Of a stretch of DNA of 64,000 nt, positions 16,513 through 24,752 are shown piece after piece. The DNA comes from Bacteroidetes bacterium UBA7674 (GTDB lineage: Bacteria > Bacteroidota > Bacteroidia > Chitinophagales > Chitinophagaceae). The notes beneath the pieces were generated by a model. That model searched no databases. It was given only the letters and a program-made list of their open reading frames with translations, and was not told the origin of the DNA. The position numbers and the translations under genes are program-made. Within the stretch, counting starts at the first letter, position 1; each line of letters begins with the position of its first letter. The stretch spans positions 186,001-250,000 of the forward strand of contig DLHG01000007.1 of assembly GCA_002483105.1 (NCBI GenBank), in the 5' to 3' direction.

Positions 16513-17601
16513 TTGCCCGCAGAAAAGACAAAACGCATTTTGATAGCTCCGCTCGACTGGGGACTCGGCCATACCAGCCGATGCCTGCCTGTCATACGGT
16601 ATTTACAAGGACTGGGGCATCATGTAGTGGTGGCGGGCAATGCCTGGCAAAGGCAGTTTATCAATAAATCCTGTCAGGGTATAGAGACAATCAACCTGGA
16701 TGGCTATGAAGTAAGCTATGGCAAAAAGGGAAACGGGTTTATGTTTTCCATGTTTCGTCAAATGCCCAAATTACTTTCTGCGGTGCGTAAAGAGAACGAC
16801 TGGCTGATAGAACAGACCGCTAAGGTTCAGTTTGATGGTATTATCTCCGATAACCGCTATGGCATTTTTCATAAACGCATCCCATCGGTTATCATGACCC
16901 ACCAGTTGCAGGTGAGGACGGGATTGGGGAAGGTAGCCAACGAAATGCTGCGGAGGCTGCATTACAAGTACCTCCTTCGATTTAATAAATGCTGGGTGGT
17001 AGATGTGACAGGTAAAGAATGCCTGGGCGGCAAACTATCTCATCCTAAAAGTATACCGGCTAATGCGAGCTATATAGGGTTGCTCTCACAGTTTGACAGG
17101 AATACTCCACAAGATGAACAGCATTTGCTTATTCTATTGTCCGGCCCGGAGCCGCAGCGGGGTATACTCTCTGAGATACTATGGAAGCAACTACTGACTT
17201 ACAAAGGGAAAATAGTTTTTGTAGAAGGCAGCAACAACGCCCCGCAAAGAACAATGATACCATCTAACGTCTCCTATCATAAGCAGATCACTAAAACGGA
17301 ATTACAACCAATATTGGAGCAGGCATCGATGGTTGTTTGCCGCAGTGGATACTCTACGCTGATGGACCTGGTAGCACTGGGCAAAAAAGCCATCATCATC
17401 CCAACACCGGGGCAGACAGAGCAGGTGTACCTCGGTAAGTATCTGCATCAGCAGGGTGTATTCTATACAGCTCCGCAGAAAAATTTCAAACTGCAAGCGA
17501 GCCTTGATTCGGCTAAAGACTTTCCGTTTAAACAATTATCATTGCAACATTCTTTTGACCAGCACAAAGCAGCCATAGACAAATGGTTGCTCTCTTTATA
17601 A
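16513..17601 (+). CDS. MurG-like (GT28/GT-B) glycosyltransferase
   Basis: The start is chosen at a TTG (LPAEKTKR) because homologous proteins begin just before RILIAPLDWGLGHTSRC and a -7 box lies at 16491-16498; the frame stays open to a TTG at 16411, which would overlap the divergent lipoprotein gene. The GT-B fold shows the N-terminal loop WGLGHTSRCLPVIRYL and a C-terminal donor-site region SMVVCRSGYSTLMDL and IIIPTPGQTEQVYLG. Donor and acceptor unknown. Followed 1 nt later by an EamA permease. Confidence 0.88.
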   Translation: MPAEKTKRILIAPLDWGLGHTSRCLPVIRYLQGLGHHVVVAGNAWQRQFINKSCQGIETINLDGYEVSYGKKGNGFMFSMFRQMPKLLSAVRKENDWLIEQTAKVQFDGIISDNRYGIFHKRIPSVIMTHQLQVRTGLGKVANEMLRRLHYKYLLRFNKCWVVDVTGKECLGGKLSHPKSIPANASYIGLLSQFDRNTPQDEQHLLILLSGPEPQRGILSEILWKQLLTYKGKIVFVEGSNNAPQRTMIPSNVSYHKQITKTELQPILEQASMVVCRSGYSTLMDLVALGKKAIIIPTPGQTEQVYLGKYLHQQGVFYTAPQKNFKLQASLDSAKDFPFKQLSLQHSFDQHKAAIDKWLLSL

Positions 17602-17602
17602 A

Positions 17603-18505
17603 GTGAATAACAAGACCAAAGCACATTTAGCATTACTCGGAGCCAACCTCTTTTACGGGGCGGGATTCACCGTTGCCAAGTCTATTATGCCAAGGTTGAT
17701 AGAGCCCTTGGGGTTTATCTTCATTCGTGTGAGCGTAGTAACGATACTGTTTTGGCTAAGCTACATAGGTGGAGAGAAGTACAGGAGCAAAATAGAAAAG
17801 AAGGACTGGCCGATATTAATTCTCGGTGGCCTCTTTGGTGTAGCGCTGAATCAAATGCTGTTCTTCCTGGGGCTGAACCTTACATTCCCGATACATGCTG
17901 CGCTCATTATGATGAGTACGCCGCTACTCATTACCATTATTGCAACGATAGTTCTGAAAGAGAAAATAGGCAGTACTAAGGCTGTCGGGTTGCTCGTGGG
18001 TATTGGTGGTGCATTCCTGCTGATGAGTGCGGGTAAAGAGATAACTATGACTGGCAGTTCCTCGTTGGGCGACCTGTTTGTATTCCTCAATGCTGCTTCT
18101 TATGCTATATATCTTGTGCTGATCAAACCATTGATGCAACGGTACCGGCCAATTGTTGTGATACGGTGGGTGTTCCTGTTCGGCTTTATATTCGTGCTGC
18201 CATTTGGTGGCCCACAGTTTGCGCGGATAGACTGGAGCTTATTCGGCACGCAGGATTATTTAGCGCTTTCGTTTATTGTTATCTGTGTTACGTTCTTTAC
18301 TTACCTGTGGAATATCTACGCACTTCGTTTTCTCAGCCCATCTACAGCGGGTGCTTATATATACCTGCAACCGATGTTCGCGGCATTTATCTCTGTGATA
18401 TTTACAGGTGAGCAGCTCACTGCTGTGAAACTGCTCGCTACCTGTATGATATTCGGTGGTGTTTATTTAGTTAACTTCGGATTCAAGAGGCTGAAGCGCA
18501 ATTAG
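17603..18505 (+). CDS. DMT superfamily permease (EamA)
   Basis: 300 aa, GTG start one base after the previous stop, so translationally coupled. About ten membrane helices in two EamA halves (ALLGANLFYGAGFTVAKSI ... GVALNQMLFFLGLNLTF; second half from GDLFVFLNAASYAIYLVLI). The repeat motif near GAYIYLQPMFAAFISVIFTGE is typical. Likely a small-metabolite exporter; substrate unknown. Ends overlapping the convergent SRPBCC gene by 4 nt. Confidence 0.92.
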   Translation: MNNKTKAHLALLGANLFYGAGFTVAKSIMPRLIEPLGFIFIRVSVVTILFWLSYIGGEKYRSKIEKKDWPILILGGLFGVALNQMLFFLGLNLTFPIHAALIMMSTPLLITIIATIVLKEKIGSTKAVGLLVGIGGAFLLMSAGKEITMTGSSSLGDLFVFLNAASYAIYLVLIKPLMQRYRPIVVIRWVFLFGFIFVLPFGGPQFARIDWSLFGTQDYLALSFIVICVTFFTYLWNIYALRFLSPSTAGAYIYLQPMFAAFISVIFTGEQLTAVKLLATCMIFGGVYLVNFGFKRLKRN

Positions 18506-18951
18506 TTCTTTTCCGACAGCTCTTTTACCTTATCCATAGCCTTAGGCCATGCTTCGTTGAAGTAATCCTGCATTTCTTCTGTCAGGTCTATATCTACTGT
18601 GAGCTCTGTCTTGCCATCTACATCTCTCAGCGTATAGTTTTCCATAGCCCCATACCATTCCGACTCTTCATTTATCTTTTCTACGCCATTGCTTACTTCC
18701 CCCATGTGTTTGAAGGACATAAACTCGTTATCTTTCTTGTCGTGTATGGAAGACACCATTCCTCCGGTCTTTGCACTATCAAGGAAGAGTACCTTATCGC
18801 CTTTTTGCCAGTTGGTTTCCACTATTGAGGCTCCTGTACCCGGAGGCGAAAACACAAGCGTCCATTCAGGATACGTTTTTTCACCCCAGAGTATATCCCA
18901 AACCCTTTCGCGTGGTGCGTCGATCGTCTTTTTGAAATGTTTCGTTACCAT
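18502..18951 (-). CDS. SRPBCC (START/AHSA1-like) domain protein
   Basis: 149 aa covering one SRPBCC domain: beginning VTKHFKKTIDAPRERVWDIL, a conserved WGEKTYPEWTLVF strand region and a long C-terminal helix (DYFNEAWPKAMDKVKELSEK). These bind hydrophobic ligands or act as Hsp90 co-factors; no specific role can be read here. Convergent with the EamA gene with a 4-nt overlap. Confidence 0.88.
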   Translation of the reverse strand: MVTKHFKKTIDAPRERVWDILWGEKTYPEWTLVFSPPGTGASIVETNWQKGDKVLFLDSAKTGGMVSSIHDKKDNEFMSFKHMGEVSNGVEKINEESEWYGAMENYTLRDVDGKTELTVDIDLTEEMQDYFNEAWPKAMDKVKELSEKN

Positions 18952-19082
18952 AGCAATTGTTTTTAAGTGTTTTAGTTTTTATAATAATTGTGCCTTTGCC
19001 CATACAAAGATGCGACACCTTTTTATAAAATGCATAGGGTGAAAACGACAATATGCGGGGTGAAATACGGCATGATATACAC

Positions 19083-19090
19083 TACATTTG
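19083..19090 (+). promoter_or_regulatory. -7 box abutting tadA
   Basis: TACATTTG ends 6 nt before the ATG at 19097, consistent with a leaderless message. It also argues against the in-frame TTG at 19088, which lies inside the box. Confidence 0.45.
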
Positions 19091-19096
19091 CAAAGC

Positions 19097-19540
19097 ATGG
19101 TATTCGACGATACATATTTTATGAAGGAAGCCCTGAGGCAGGCAAGGCTGGCCTTTGACGCAGGGGAAGTGCCTGTTGGTGCCGTTGTGGTTTGGGATAA
19201 CAAGATCATTTCCCGCGGGCACAACCAGGTAGAACAACTCAATGACAGCACTGCCCATGCGGAGATGCTGGCACTTACCTCTGCGTTCAACTTACTGGGA
19301 AGTAAATACTTACCGGAGGCGACACTCTATGTAACAGTAGAGCCCTGCCTGATGTGTTGCGGGGCCATGTACTGGTCTAAGCTGGGGCGTATCGTGTTTG
19401 GAACTGCGGATGAGAAGAACGGGTACAAAAGAACAACAGGCAACAACTGGCCATTCCACCAAAAGGCTGAATTATCGCAAGGCATCTTAGCCGAGGAATG
19501 TGCTCAACTAATGAAAGACTTTTTTATAGCAAGGAGATAA
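19097..19540 (+). CDS. tadA: tRNA-adenosine deaminase / nucleoside deaminase
   Basis: 147 aa from the ATG at 19097. Zinc site of the cytidine deaminase fold: His54 and Glu56 in TAHAEMLAL, Cys84 and Cys87 in VEPCLMCCGA. The size and motifs fit TadA, which makes inosine at the tRNA wobble position; guanine deaminase-like activity cannot be fully excluded. The stop TAA overlaps the next ATG (TAATG). Confidence 0.92.
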   Translation: MVFDDTYFMKEALRQARLAFDAGEVPVGAVVVWDNKIISRGHNQVEQLNDSTAHAEMLALTSAFNLLGSKYLPEATLYVTVEPCLMCCGAMYWSKLGRIVFGTADEKNGYKRTTGNNWPFHQKAELSQGILAEECAQLMKDFFIARR

Positions 19541-19860
19541 TGCTTTACGACTGGCATAATATATCTGATATCGTTTCCGGCCTCGCTGATAATGCACTTA
19601 AAGAAGTGGTTGTCGGCGGGAAGAATATCGGCTTGCTGAAAAAGGGAGAAACGGTATTTGCTTTTGCTGCCACCTGCCCGCATTCCGGTGCGCCGTTATG
19701 TGATGGATGGCTGGATGCGCGTGGACATATCGTCTGCCCTTTGCACAAATATAAATTCGACCCGAAGAATGGATACAATAGTACCGGCGAGGGGTATAAG
19801 TTGCGCACCTTTCCTGTGGAAGTAAGGGAGGGCGAATTCTTTGTAGGGATATTAACGTAA
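19540..19860 (+). CDS. Rieske [2Fe-2S] ferredoxin-like protein
   Basis: 106 aa from the ATG at 19540, preceded by AAGGAG; the longer in-frame start at 19498 lies inside tadA. Rieske ligands Cys46, His48 (ATCPHSGAPLCDG) and Cys66, His69 (VCPLHKYKFD). No transmembrane segment, so a soluble electron carrier or the ferredoxin part of an oxygenase system; partners are not encoded nearby. Translationally coupled to tadA. Confidence 0.92.
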   Translation: MLYDWHNISDIVSGLADNALKEVVVGGKNIGLLKKGETVFAFAATCPHSGAPLCDGWLDARGHIVCPLHKYKFDPKNGYNSTGEGYKLRTFPVEVREGEFFVGILT

Positions 19861-19924
19861 TCTTTCTAAACGCGAGCCTGGCAACCGCAAGGGATTGCCC
19901 CTACATTAATATATCTTAGCATCA

Positions 19925-20833
19925 ATGAACATTCCACCATATTTACAGAAAGGATCGACAATTGGTATTACCTGCCCTGCAGGTTATGTATCGCATGAGC
20001 GTGTGGCTTATGCTATAACTGTATTGGAGTCGTGGGGACTGAAAGTGATCGTTGGCAAGACAGTTGGCAGTGAGCATTTTTACTTCTCTGGCAATGATGA
20101 AGCCCGCCGCACTGACCTGCAATCTATGCTCGACGACCCTAACATAGATGCCATACTAATGGGGCGTGGTGGCTATGGCCTCAGCCGCATCATAGACGAT
20201 CTGGACTTTACACAATTCGATAGCAAGCCTAAATGGATATGCGGCTTTAGTGACATCACTGTACTGCATAATCATATACATGCTCAATCAGGCATAGCTA
20301 CAATGCACAGCCCGATGTGCGGGGCGTTTACTCGTGAATCGGAGAACAGCGACTATATACAGAACTTCAAGTCGGCATTATTTGGTGAGGATTTGACTTA
20401 TAGTATTCCGCCATCACCGTACAATCGTGCAGGCAGTGCAGAAGGCATCATGACGGGTGGCAACCTTGCTATGCTGGCGCATCTTTCGGGTTCGGTATCT
20501 GAAGTGGAGACTGATGGTAAGATCCTCTTTATAGAAGACATAGGTGAACACCTGTACAACATAGACCGCCTGCTGCTGAACCTGAAACGCGCAGGTAAGC
20601 TGGATAACCTTGCAGCTTTACTCGTTGGCAGCTTTACCGATAACCAGGATACAGAACGTCCGTTTGGGCAGACTGTTGAGGAGATCATTTGGGATAAGGT
20701 AGCAGAGTATAATTATCCTGTCTGTTTCAATTTCCCTTGCGGGCACCAGGAAGTGAATTTTACTTTGACATTAGGTATGAAGCATAGACTTGCTGTGAGT
20801 GCGGATGGAAGTGAGTTGACGTTGCTTCGATGA
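19925..20833 (+). CDS. S66 family LD-carboxypeptidase
   Basis: 302 aa. The nucleophile is Ser109 in ICGFSDITVLHN, with the further triad residues expected in ILFIEDIGEHLYNIDR (Glu) and FPCGHQEVNF (His). The oxyanion loop MGRGGYGLSRI is present. LdcA-type enzymes release D-Ala from murein tetrapeptides during recycling in the cytoplasm; no signal peptide is seen, consistent with that. A -7-like box TATCTTAG (19912-19919) ends 5 nt before the ATG. Confidence 0.93.
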   Translation: MNIPPYLQKGSTIGITCPAGYVSHERVAYAITVLESWGLKVIVGKTVGSEHFYFSGNDEARRTDLQSMLDDPNIDAILMGRGGYGLSRIIDDLDFTQFDSKPKWICGFSDITVLHNHIHAQSGIATMHSPMCGAFTRESENSDYIQNFKSALFGEDLTYSIPPSPYNRAGSAEGIMTGGNLAMLAHLSGSVSEVETDGKILFIEDIGEHLYNIDRLLLNLKRAGKLDNLAALLVGSFTDNQDTERPFGQTVEEIIWDKVAEYNYPVCFNFPCGHQEVNFTLTLGMKHRLAVSADGSELTLLR

Positions 20834-20835
20834 TT

Positions 20836-20884
20836 GCAAGCAAATGCTTGCTCTATGGTTGGTCTAAGTAAATACTTAGACCAA
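20836..20884. terminator. Double hairpin between convergent genes
   Basis: A short hairpin (20836-20841 with 20846-20851) and a perfect 11-bp stem (20859-20869 with 20874-20884). They sit between the S66 gene and the rhodanese gene and may end both transcripts, although the T-runs are weak. Confidence 0.5.
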
Positions 20885-20889
20885 TATGA

Positions 20890-21183
20890 TCAGAAAATAC
20901 TCTTCCAGGCTTTCATGCCGCCCGAGAGGTTGATGAGATTTTGGAAGCCGAGAGTCTCTAGTCTTTGTATGGCGATAGTGCTGCGGATACCTTTTTCGCA
21001 ATAGAGCACTACTTCCTTGTCTTTGGGTATATCGGCCAGTCTTGCCGGTATCTCGCCCATGGGTATGTGGATGCCACCGATGTTGTATTCCTCGCGCTCC
21101 CAATCCTCACGGATGTCTATCAGCAATACATCAGCATTGCTGTCCAGTTTTTCTTTTAGCTCTTGTGGTGTAAGCTGTTGCAT
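20890..21183 (-). CDS. Single-domain rhodanese-like protein
   Basis: 97 aa. One rhodanese domain with the cysteine in VVLYCEKGIRS (Cys62) and the conserved DIREDWE and GGMKAW motifs. It would transfer sulfane sulfur. Third gene of the adk-obgE operon, 4 nt after obgE. Confidence 0.92.
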   Translation of the reverse strand: MQQLTPQELKEKLDSNADVLLIDIREDWEREEYNIGGIHIPMGEIPARLADIPKDKEVVLYCEKGIRSTIAIQRLETLGFQNLINLSGGMKAWKSIF

Positions 21184-21187
21184 GATA

Positions 21188-22186
21188 TTAGTCCTGTGAC
21201 ACGATGGCTTCCCATAGCTGGTCTTTCAGCTCGGTGATACCAATATTCGCCGGAGCGGAAATGAAGATATGCGGGACATCCTTAGGGAGCGTCTTAGCTA
21301 TCTCTTCTTTCAGCTCATCATCCAGCATATCACTTTTGCTGATGGCGATGAGTATCTTCTTATCGAGTAGTTCGGGATTGTATTCTTCCAGCTCGTTGAT
21401 GAGTATGTCGAACTCTTTGGCGTGGTCGGCACTATCAGCAGGTATCAGGAACAACAGCACCGCATTGCGCTCTATATGGCGCAGGAAACGATGACCGAGG
21501 CCTTTACCTTCAGCAGCACCTTCTATAATACCCGGAAGATCGGCCATACAGAACGACCTGTTGTCGCGGTAATGAACAATACCCAGTTGCGGAACTAATG
21601 TTGTGAACGCGTAGTTGGCTATTTTAGGTTTGGCTGCACTTACTACAGATAGCAGTGTTGACTTACCCGCATTAGGGAAACCGACAAGGCCTACGTCTGC
21701 CAATATCTTCAGCTCCAGGTGCTTCCATCCTTCGATACCCGGTTCACCGGGTTGTGCATATTCAGGAGCCTGGTTAGTTGCTGTTTTGAAGTTGGTATTA
21801 CCCAGTCCGCCTTTACCACCACGAACCCAGACAATTTCCTGTCCGTCTTCCAGTACTTCAGCTTCTACCTCGCCTGTTTCTTCATCACGCGCAATAGTAC
21901 CTAGCGGCACTTCAAGAATAATATCTTCACCTTCTTTACCCGTGCAGTTATTCTTGATGCCGTTAGCACCATTCTCCGCCAGTACGTTCTTATGATAACG
22001 AAGGTGTAGTAATGTCCAGAGCTGGGCATTACCTTTTAGAATGATGTGCCCTCCACGTCCGCCATCGCCGCCATCGGGCCCGGCCATAGGGTTAAACTTG
22101 GTACGCGCAAAGTGTGCACTACCAGCTCCACCTTTGCCCGAACGGGTGAAGATGCGTATGTAATCAACGAAATTCCCTTTTTCCAC
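21188..22186 (-). CDS. obgE: GTPase Obg/CgtA
   Basis: 332 aa. Glycine-rich Obg fold at residues 1-160 (GKGGAGSAHFARTKFNPMAGPDGGDGG..), then a G domain with G1 GFPNAGKS (169-176), G3 DLPGI and G4 SKSD. It acts in ribosome assembly and growth control. The GTG start shares a base with the adk stop (TAGTG). It lacks the extra C-terminal OCT domain. Confidence 0.96.
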   Translation of the reverse strand: MEKGNFVDYIRIFTRSGKGGAGSAHFARTKFNPMAGPDGGDGGRGGHIILKGNAQLWTLLHLRYHKNVLAENGANGIKNNCTGKEGEDIILEVPLGTIARDEETGEVEAEVLEDGQEIVWVRGGKGGLGNTNFKTATNQAPEYAQPGEPGIEGWKHLELKILADVGLVGFPNAGKSTLLSVVSAAKPKIANYAFTTLVPQLGIVHYRDNRSFCMADLPGIIEGAAEGKGLGHRFLRHIERNAVLLFLIPADSADHAKEFDILINELEEYNPELLDKKILIAISKSDMLDDELKEEIAKTLPKDVPHIFISAPANIGITELKDQLWEAIVSQD

Positions 22187-22767
22187 TATGCCGGTAACAA
22201 ATACTTGTCAATTTCTTTAGAGATGTGCTTAAATGTATCTTCTATGGAGTTATCGCCTTTTATTCTTTCAGCTTTGCCCTGCGCTTCGTAATGGCTGGCA
22301 ACTGCTTCGGTTTTGGCGTAATATTCTTTTATGCGCTTTGAGATGACCTCTTCAGTATCATCTGCGCGTCCTGAGGTTTCTCCTCTTTTCACAAGACGGG
22401 TAACCAGCTCTTGCTCCGGAACTTCCAGGGAGAGCATCAGGTGTATTTGTGTGTGCTTGAATTCCAGTAATTTATCCAGCGCTTCAGCTTGTGCTTTTGT
22501 GCGGGGGAATCCATCAAATATAAATCCACGGGCATCAGACTTCTCGTCTATCTTACTACTAATCATACCAATGACCACTTCGTCAGGCACCAGGAAACCC
22601 TGGTCCATATATTTCCTGGCTTCTATACCAAGGGGTGTTTGGCGGCTTACTTCGTCACGCAGCAGATCGCCGGTTGAAATATGCACCAGGCGATAAGTTT
22701 CCAGAATATTTGCAGACTGCGTACCCTTGCCACTGCCCGGAGGGCCAAACAATACTAAATTAAACAT
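22186..22767 (-). CDS. adk: Adenylate kinase
   Basis: 193 aa, the short form without the extended LID. P-loop GPPGSGKGT (8-16), AMP site HISTGDLLRDEV, and FDGFPRTKAQAEAL. First gene of adk-obgE-rhodanese, with a promoter at 22791-22824. It balances adenine nucleotides. Confidence 0.97.
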   Translation of the reverse strand: MFNLVLFGPPGSGKGTQSANILETYRLVHISTGDLLRDEVSRQTPLGIEARKYMDQGFLVPDEVVIGMISSKIDEKSDARGFIFDGFPRTKAQAEALDKLLEFKHTQIHLMLSLEVPEQELVTRLVKRGETSGRADDTEEVISKRIKEYYAKTEAVASHYEAQGKAERIKGDNSIEDTFKHISKEIDKYLLPA

Positions 22768-23080
22768 ATGAGAACACTATAATGAACGCACAAAAATAAC
22801 CATCCATTTGGAATAGCAACCAAATGAATAGCCGGAGACTATAATATTTTAGTTAAAAACAGTAGAAAACACCTATTTCAACCACTATTAGTGCGCTTAA
22901 CCGTGTTTTTTAAGCATTGTGTTCAGTCCTGCAAGCAACATAATGCAAGAAAACAACATCATTTTGATCATAATAGCTGATTTATCCTCTCCTACAATTT
23001 ACTGATTATCCTATTCAGGCATAATAACTATGCCCGTGTATTTATCCACAGAAAATACAGTACGGGGTCGGCGGATGCTA
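22768..23080. other. Intergenic region, 313 bp, with adk promoter and a TTATCC cluster
   Basis: AT-rich. It holds the adk promoter and, further right, three TTATCC words in the same direction (22982, 23006, 23042), the last being a perfect TTATCCACA. No ORF or terminator with a T-run was seen. Confidence 0.5.
22791..22824 (-). promoter_or_regulatory. Promoter of the adk operon
   Basis: On the minus strand, TTTG (22821-22824) and TATTTTTG (22791-22798) are separated by 22 nt, close to the Bacteroidota -33/-7 pattern. The predicted start is about 17 nt before the adk ATG. Confidence 0.5.
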
Positions 23081-23668
23081 TTATCGTGCTAGAAGTTGCG
23101 CCTTTATCTCCTCAGTTACTTCTTTATACATGCCTGATGTAAAGCCATCTATATTAGCCATACCTATGCTGTACCTTACTAATCGTAGTGTAGGAAAATT
23201 TACAGCTGCTGTCATTTTTCTCACCTGCCTGTTCTTACCTTCAGTTAGTGTGAGTGATATCCACGAGGTAGGGATTTCTTTACGATAACGAATAGGTGGG
23301 TTACGTTCAGGTAAGTCAGGTTCACTTAATAAAACTTCAGCGATGGCGGGTTTGGTTTTGTATTGTTTGCCCTCCACATTTATCATAACTCCTTTTCGCA
23401 GTTGCTCTATTGCTTCTTCTGTAATGCTACCATCTACCTGTACAAGATATGTTCTCTTATGCGCAAACTTTGGCTCTAATAAATGATGTGAAAGTGCCTT
23501 GTCATTTGTTAACAAAAGCATCCCTTCGCTATCAAAATCAAGACGGCCAACAGGATAAATATTTTTAGAAATACCGGGAAAATAGTCTGCAAGGGTCTTT
23601 TTTTCGCCTTCGGGAGAAAACTGGCAGAGTACCTGGAAAGGCTTGTAAAAAATAAAATACTGCAGCAT
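23081..23668 (-). CDS. rRNA large-subunit pseudouridine synthase (RsuA/RluE family)
   Basis: 195 aa. Catalytic motif VGRLDFDSEGMLLLTND with the active Asp, and KNRQVRKMTAAVNFPTLRL typical of the RsuA/RluB/E/F group. No N-terminal S4 domain is present, which fits RluE-type members. It modifies a uridine in rRNA; the exact site cannot be decided here. Confidence 0.92.
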   Translation of the reverse strand: MLQYFIFYKPFQVLCQFSPEGEKKTLADYFPGISKNIYPVGRLDFDSEGMLLLTNDKALSHHLLEPKFAHKRTYLVQVDGSITEEAIEQLRKGVMINVEGKQYKTKPAIAEVLLSEPDLPERNPPIRYRKEIPTSWISLTLTEGKNRQVRKMTAAVNFPTLRLVRYSIGMANIDGFTSGMYKEVTEEIKAQLLAR

Positions 23669-23725
23669 GATAAAAAATGTATGTGGCTGAAACGCTTTCT
23701 GGCAGCAGTTCTTCAGGTACTTACA

Positions 23726-23761
23726 TAAAAAAAGTCCGGCACTGTTGTGTGATGCCGGACT
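23726..23761 (-). terminator. Orphan minus-strand terminator
   Basis: Arms 23733-23741 and 23753-23761 (agtccggca and complement), loop 11 nt, then seven T on the minus strand. The only protein gene upstream already has its own terminator. Confidence 0.8.
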
Positions 23762-23880
23762 CTATAAAGGATGGGTTAGTAAGCACAATCCTATCACAAT
23801 ATTAATAAGTTTTTTTCTTAGTAAAAAAAAACTTTCAACTTTTTTTTGAGATGTTGAAAAACTGTTGACAAGCTCTTTTC

Positions 23881-23908
23881 AGTGAACAGTGAACAGAGAA
23901 CAGTGAAC
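23881..23908 (+). repeat. Tandem heptamer array
   Basis: Four units AGTGAAC-AGTGAAC-AGAGAAC-AGTGAAC, flanked by AGCTCT/AGAGCT complementary words (agctctt at 23871, agagctt near 23909). Confidence 0.8.
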
Positions 23909-23955
23909 AGAGCTTAAAATGATGCAAATAAGTGATGATGATGCAAGATGTTTTG

Positions 23956-23989
23956 CATAAAAAATGCGATCGTTACCGATCGCATTTTT
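23956..23989 (-). terminator. Terminator of batC
   Basis: Perfect 12-bp stem, 23961-23972 with 23977-23988, loop ttac; T-run on both ends. Confidence 0.85.
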
Positions 23990-24011
23990 GTTGAATGAAG
24001 TTTGAATTTCT

Positions 24012-24752
24012 TTACCAATCCTTATCGGTCTTAACAGGAACTCCTTTTTCTTTTTGCATCTTGTCCTGTAGTTTTTTTTCTTCCTGTTGCAGCGCATTTA
24101 ACAACTGTTCTGCTTGTTGCTGAGACAACTTGCTTGGTTGCGGTTGCGGACGTTGATCTTTGTCTTGCTTATCTTGTTTATCCTTATCCTGGTCACCTTT
24201 ATCCTGCTGATCTTTCTTATCCTTATCGCCTTTGTCTTTATCCTTGTCCTTATTGTCTTTGTTATCTTTATTCTGGTCTTTGTTCTGGTCCTTCTTATCC
24301 TTATTGTCTTTATTTTCCTGCTGATCTTTCTTCAGCATAGCCTGTGCATAAGAAAGGTTGTATTTAGCATCAGCATCCTGTGGATTGGCACGAAGCGCCT
24401 TTTTGTATGAAGCAATGGCATCTTCCCACTTTTTCTCAGACATGTAGGTATTACCTATATTATAATTCACCCCGGATTTGCTGTTCTTGTCTTTGGCGTT
24501 CTTTGCGGCAGCGTCCAGTACTTTCCGGCTGGCCTCATACTGCTTTTGCTGATAAAGGGTATTCCCGAGGTTGAACATTCCGGGAACGTATGTCGGGTTC
24601 TTCAGCAGGGCCTGCTGATAGGTGGCGCCCGCTTCCTTAAACTTCTTCTGTTCGTACAGCTTATTGCCTTCGCGCACCAGCTTCTCGGTCTGGGCCGAGC
24701 CAGTAGCTGCCAGCAGGCAAAAAGCGGATATAATGGCTAAAAACTTACTCAT
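24012..24752 (-). CDS. batC: BatC-like TPR protein with charged linker
   Basis: 246 aa from the ATG at 24752, which overlaps the stop of the upstream VWA gene (ATGA). Signal peptide MSKFLAIISAFCLLAATGSAQ, then three TPR units (NKLYEQKKFKEAGATYQQAL, YVPGMFNLGNTLYQQKQYEA, VNYNIGNTYMSEKKWEDAIA), then a Lys/Asp/Gln-rich low-complexity tract around residues 130-205. BatC proteins are encoded with BatA/BatB VWA proteins in aerotolerance-type operons and act in the periplasm. The exact role is unknown. Confidence 0.85.
   Translation of the reverse strand: MSKFLAIISAFCLLAATGSAQTEKLVREGNKLYEQKKFKEAGATYQQALLKNPTYVPGMFNLGNTLYQQKQYEASRKVLDAAAKNAKDKNSKSGVNYNIGNTYMSEKKWEDAIASYKKALRANPQDADAKYNLSYAQAMLKKDQQENKDNKDKKDQNKDQNKDNKDNKDKDKDKGDKDKKDQQDKGDQDKDKQDKQDKDQRPQPQPSKLSQQQAEQLLNALQQEEKKLQDKMQKEKGVPVKTDKDW

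Larger units (their letters stand above)
23669..24011. other. Non-coding stretch, 343 bp, with two minus-strand terminators and heptamer repeats
   Basis: Contains the batC terminator (23956-23989), a second minus-strand terminator (23726-23761) with no ORF of its own, a heptamer array (23881-23908), and an A/T-rich inverted repeat near 23807-23834. A small RNA could end at the left terminator. Confidence 0.5.

Noticed and set aside
23879..24097. 72-codon minus-strand ORF over the batC end
   Set aside because: Runs through the batC terminator and heptamer repeats in another frame.
24114..24410. Leu/Ile-rich plus-strand ORF resembling a membrane protein
   Set aside because: It is the complement of the Lys/Asp/Gln-rich linker of batC, which mechanically gives hydrophobic codons.
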